The position numbers were made by a program, and so were the translations under genes. Under the pieces are notes generated by a model. The model did not search any database and had not been told where the DNA came from. It was given only the letters and a program-made list of their open reading frames with translations. Below are positions 53,100 to 55,805 of a DNA stretch of 55,805 bases, piece after piece (position 1 is the stretch's first letter; each line of letters opens with the position of its first letter). Source of the stretch: an uncultured Endomicrobiia bacterium (GTDB lineage Bacteria > Elusimicrobiota > Endomicrobiia > Endomicrobiales > Endomicrobiaceae); assembly GCA_938040055.1 (NCBI GenBank), contig CALHWY010000028.1, positions 1 through 55,805 of the forward strand, written 5' to 3'.

Positions 53100-54472
53100 T
53101 GTCATTAAAGAATAAGATTATCGGCGTTGCGGCGGAAAAGATCGTCTTTCCGGGACGTTCTCTTTGCCGCTGCGAAGACGGCATTGCTTTGTTTACGGAA
53201 GGTCTGCTGCCGGGCGAAACCGCGCAAGTTCTGGTAATTAAAGATAAAAAGTCTTTCAGGGAAGGAATTGTAAAAAATATAACGCTCAAATCTCCGGAAA
53301 GAACAGAGCCCGTCTGTCCGTCTTTCGGAAAATGCGGGGGATGTTCTTTCCAGAATGTTTCTTACGCGTGCCAGATAAAATATAAAAAAGAGTATGTCAG
53401 CGAACTTTTGGGCGTTTTCGGCATTGAAATCGGGCAAATTATTGAAAGTCCGCAAATATGGCATTACAGAAATAAGATGGAGTTCAGTTTTTTTGCCGAT
53501 AAAGATTGCGCAAACGATTTCGGATTTGCAAATCTGGGGCTTCACCGCAAGGGAAGTTTTAATAAATATGTCCCGGTGCCGCCCTGTTTTATAGCGGATG
53601 AAGATTTTCTCAAAGCTGCCCGCATAGTTAAAGAGTTCGCCGGCGGCAAAAAGCTGAAAGCGTATGACAATAAAACGCATGAAGGCTGTTTGAGGCATCT
53701 TGTCTTAAGAAAAGCCAAAAATAATTCACGGATGCTCATCAATTTGGTTACAAATATTTTCGAAGGCGGCGCCGTTTTTTTTGAACCTCTTGCAAAAGAG
53801 CTTGGAAAATTCGCAAGCAGCGTTTACTGGACGCAAAACGGCAGACGGTCCGACGCTGTGCTTGCGGACAAACTCACGCTTCTTTACGGAAAAGAAAACA
53901 TAACCGAAAAACTGCAAGTCGGGGGAAAAGATTTTTACTTCAATATATCTCCTTTTTCTTTTTTTCAGACGAATTCCAAAGCTACGGAAAGGCTTTATAA
54001 TGAAGTTTTGCGACTGCTTAACCCTTCCGGGAACGACGTTTTGCTTGATTTGTACTGCGGCACGGGAACTATAGGAATATGTATGGCGGACCGGGTAAAA
54101 AAGATCATAGGAATAGAACAGGTGAGTCAGGCTGTGGAGAATGCCGAAGAGAACGCCTTATTGAACAATATCCCGAATGCCGAATTTTTTGCTTGCCCGG
54201 CTGAAGCGTGGGTAAAAGAAAACGGCAGCGCTTTTGACGCCGTGATCGTTGATCCGCCCAGAAGCGGACTGACAAACGATATTATAAAGTTTTTACTGGG
54301 CTCGGGCACGAAAAAGATAATATATGTTTCGTGCAATCCTTCGACTTTAGCCAGGGATCTGTCTTTTCTGACCGGCGGCGGATATTCGGTAAAAGAGATT
54401 GTGCCCGTGGACATGTTTCCGCATACATATCACGTGGAGTGCATAGCGTTGATACAAAGAGTGAAATCGTGA
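53099..54472 (+). CDS. rlmD: 23S rRNA (uracil-5)-methyltransferase, RlmD/RumA family
   Basis: A 457-residue SAM-dependent RNA methyltransferase. A TRAM domain spans the first 60 residues; the Fe-S cysteines are in CPSFGKCGGC and SYACQIKY; FFQTNSKATERLY and DLYCGTGTIGI bind RNA and SAM; DPPRSGL and YVSCNPSTLARDL hold the catalytic Cys. It is full length, ending QRVKS. Whether the target is U1939 or U747 (RlmD or RlmC) or tRNA cannot be told from sequence. The chromosomal signature ends abruptly after its stop codon. Confidence 0.92.
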   Translation: MSLKNKIIGVAAEKIVFPGRSLCRCEDGIALFTEGLLPGETAQVLVIKDKKSFREGIVKNITLKSPERTEPVCPSFGKCGGCSFQNVSYACQIKYKKEYVSELLGVFGIEIGQIIESPQIWHYRNKMEFSFFADKDCANDFGFANLGLHRKGSFNKYVPVPPCFIADEDFLKAARIVKEFAGGKKLKAYDNKTHEGCLRHLVLRKAKNNSRMLINLVTNIFEGGAVFFEPLAKELGKFASSVYWTQNGRRSDAVLADKLTLLYGKENITEKLQVGGKDFYFNISPFSFFQTNSKATERLYNEVLRLLNPSGNDVLLDLYCGTGTIGICMADRVKKIIGIEQVSQAVENAEENALLNNIPNAEFFACPAEAWVKENGSAFDAVIVDPPRSGLTNDIIKFLLGSGTKKIIYVSCNPSTLARDLSFLTGGGYSVKEIVPVDMFPHTYHVECIALIQRVKS

Positions 54473-54629
54473 AAATCCTGCATTTTAAGCAGTTTTACAA
54501 GCATTATGTGTTTAATGAAGATGGTGAAGGAGGACGAAAAAAGACCTGAAAAATTATATAGATGTGAATGTTTGTATTGATATGGTGTGTGGAGATTCAA
54601 AAAACGATTTAGGAAGCGAGGAATAAGCA
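54473..54629. other. Junction region leading into AT-rich DNA
   Basis: A GTG at 54469 opens a 26-codon frame (KILHFKQFYKHYVFNEDGEGG) ending at 54549, which could be the tail of an interrupted foreign protein. A second frame, about 54546-54626, ends four bases before the next gene and encodes NYIDVNVCIDMVCG. AAGGAGGA (54527-54534) is a strong ribosome site, but no ATG is suitably placed for that frame. I cannot identify either peptide; both look like remnants of an element gene pair. Confidence 0.35.
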
Positions 54630-54914
54630 ATGATAAGATTGATAATAAAAATAATCTTGTTCTCAATCAACTTGCTGCTTAGTATCCTCACTGCCTTTCT
54701 GACATTCATACTCGGCATAGGAACGGCACTACTATATTTGCTGATGATGTTTTGTATATTTGGAGCGATAGCATCTTTTTTACAAAAAGAGGTTACCATA
54801 GGAATTGAAGCGCTAATTATTGGATTTTTAGTTAGTCCATACGGAATACCGATGATTGGAGCAACAGTTATAGCATTCCTTCAAGACATCAATGAAACGA
54901 TAAAATCAATCTAA
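54630..54914 (+). CDS. CD1845-family small membrane protein
   Basis: A 94-residue hydrophobic protein with two or three membrane helices and the ending ALIIGFLVSPYGIPMIGATV then LQDI, the pattern of the CD1845 family carried by Tn1549-like conjugative elements of Firmicutes. The function is unknown. GAGGAA precedes the ATG by about 8 bases. Base composition is far more AT-rich than the genes to the left, consistent with recent transfer. Confidence 0.7.
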   Translation: MIRLIIKIILFSINLLLSILTAFLTFILGIGTALLYLLMMFCIFGAIASFLQKEVTIGIEALIIGFLVSPYGIPMIGATVIAFLQDINETIKSI

Positions 54915-54950
54915 AAAATTTTATAAAAAGAGATTGAGGCTAATTAATCT

Positions 54951-55805
54951 CTACTTATTATGAAGAACCGGTATTTTTGTGTATTTTTTGATGTCTTTAG
55001 GGTAAAACCCTTTGTATTTTTTGAAACAGGTACTAAATTTACTGTGAGAGGAATATCCTACAGCTTCCGCTATATCCTGAATTTTAAGTGTGGAGTTCAA
55101 CAAAAGAATTTCCGCCATATTCATTCGCCGTCTTTGAGTATATTCTGTAATTGTGCATTGATATTTTTGTTTAAATAATTTTTTTAGCTTTGTACCGCTC
55201 ATAGTGGATATTTTTTCTAAAGTATCTTGTGAGATTGATGTTGCATAATGATCGTCTATATAATTAGCAACATTTTTCAAAGCTTCATCATCAGCAATTG
55301 GTATAGGATTGTTGTATTTATTTAAAAATGAGTCTATTGTAATGCTTAGCCATTCTTTTGCCTTTGATTCAAAAAAGATTTCAGCAGCAGGAGATATCAT
55401 CTTGCAATTAAGTATATCTTTCGCAATTCTTTCCAAAGGTTTGTTTATGATGGTACTGGTATTGAAAAATAAATCTTCATAGTTACAAACTTTATTTTTA
55501 TAAGAGGACAGGCATTCATCTATCATGGATTGTTTGAAATTTATGCCTATTCCTAAATATGGAGAATTTTTATGAAGTATGAACCTATAATTCTTAGAAT
55601 TTTTTGTATTTATAATATAGAGTGAGTTTGAAGAAAGATTTTGATAAGGATTAAAACATTCTCCATTTGCAGTAACTAAATAAGAAGAGTAGAAGGAATA
55701 GAAATTATCCAAGCCGGAAAAACTTGTATGGATAATTTCTTTTTTTATGAAGACATCATGGATGTCGATTGTAAAATTTTCTCCTTCATAAAACCAAAAT
55801 ATGCC
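54951..55805 (-). CDS. AraC-family transcriptional regulator, 5' end beyond the window
   Basis: The frame stays open from its stop at 54951 to the window edge, so the visible 284 residues lack the true N-terminus. The C-terminal region has the two AraC helix-turn-helix units: ISQDTLEKISTMSGTKLKKLF and IQDIAEAVGYSSHSKFSTCF, with the conserved GYPKD-like FYPKDIKKY end. The N-terminal part (FYEGENFTIDIHDVF) is a likely ligand-binding domain. The DNA is very AT-rich. Relatives sit next to conjugative-element genes in gut Firmicutes. Confidence 0.85.
   Translation of the reverse strand, partial: GIFWFYEGENFTIDIHDVFIKKEIIHTSFSGLDNFYSFYSSYLVTANGECFNPYQNLSSNSLYIINTKNSKNYRFILHKNSPYLGIGINFKQSMIDECLSSYKNKVCNYEDLFFNTSTIINKPLERIAKDILNCKMISPAAEIFFESKAKEWLSITIDSFLNKYNNPIPIADDEALKNVANYIDDHYATSISQDTLEKISTMSGTKLKKLFKQKYQCTITEYTQRRRMNMAEILLLNSTLKIQDIAEAVGYSSHSKFSTCFKKYKGFYPKDIKKYTKIPVLHNK

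Overview
The window looks like part of the chromosome of a Gram-negative, host-associated bacterium. The Tol-Pal envelope system, a TolC-type outer-membrane protein and several lipoproteins point to a double membrane. My best guess is Elusimicrobiota, close to Endomicrobium, from the gene set (biosynthetic arg/lys/pan/nad genes, a DUF5679 zinc ribbon) and from the many long, apparently eroded spacers between compact genes. That placement is inference. Almost every convincing gene is on the + strand.

Layout. 1-255: a tRNA-Ala(GGC) gene preceded by an exact 55-bp copy of its 5' part and a 118-bp hairpin-rich insert. 295-2791: a tight run of yjbQ, rsmD, a RecB/Cas4-like nuclease and argB. 3038-10697: argD, argG, then argH joined to a TolC-like protein, a patatin phospholipase and a TPR lipoprotein. 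10796-14572: lysA, dapA, dapB. 15370-16880: a DNA-alkylation-repair (HEAT-like) protein and a GNAT acetyltransferase, islands in long gene-poor DNA. 17474-21725: folK-panB-panC and nadB. 21804-24635: uvrA.

24750-37806 is thirteen consecutive genes with overlaps or short gaps: pal, cpoB, tolA/tonB, tolB, tolQ, tolR, a membrane PHP phosphoesterase, a family-39 glycosyltransferase, an exported ankyrin protein, an exported WD40 protein, a cyclic-nucleotide-binding protein, an AI-2E-type permease and glgB. A near-consensus promoter lies ahead of pal and a strong terminator follows glgB, so the whole block may be one transcription unit. 37888-39260 is decayed DNA with a recognisable pseudogene broken by an in-frame stop. 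39261-54472 carries M48 and M42 peptidases, a beta-lactamase-fold hydrolase, a 49-residue zinc ribbon, tex, an exported MsrA-MsrB fusion, an MsbA-like ABC exporter, yajQ (with a possible small RNA or attenuated leader ahead of it), a tyrosine phosphatase, a flavin reductase, a response regulator with a GAF domain, and an RlmD-type methyltransferase.

Right after that methyltransferase (54472) the DNA changes character. It becomes far more AT-rich and carries a CD1845-family small membrane protein and, on the - strand, an AraC regulator that runs off the window. Both resemble genes of Firmicutes integrative conjugative elements. This is either the edge of an inserted element or an assembly join.

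At least ten spacers of 300-1400 bases hold no convincing gene. Some keep terminators or short protein-like fragments, which fits ongoing genome reduction. I found no CRISPR array, rRNA, insertion sequence or phage gene.
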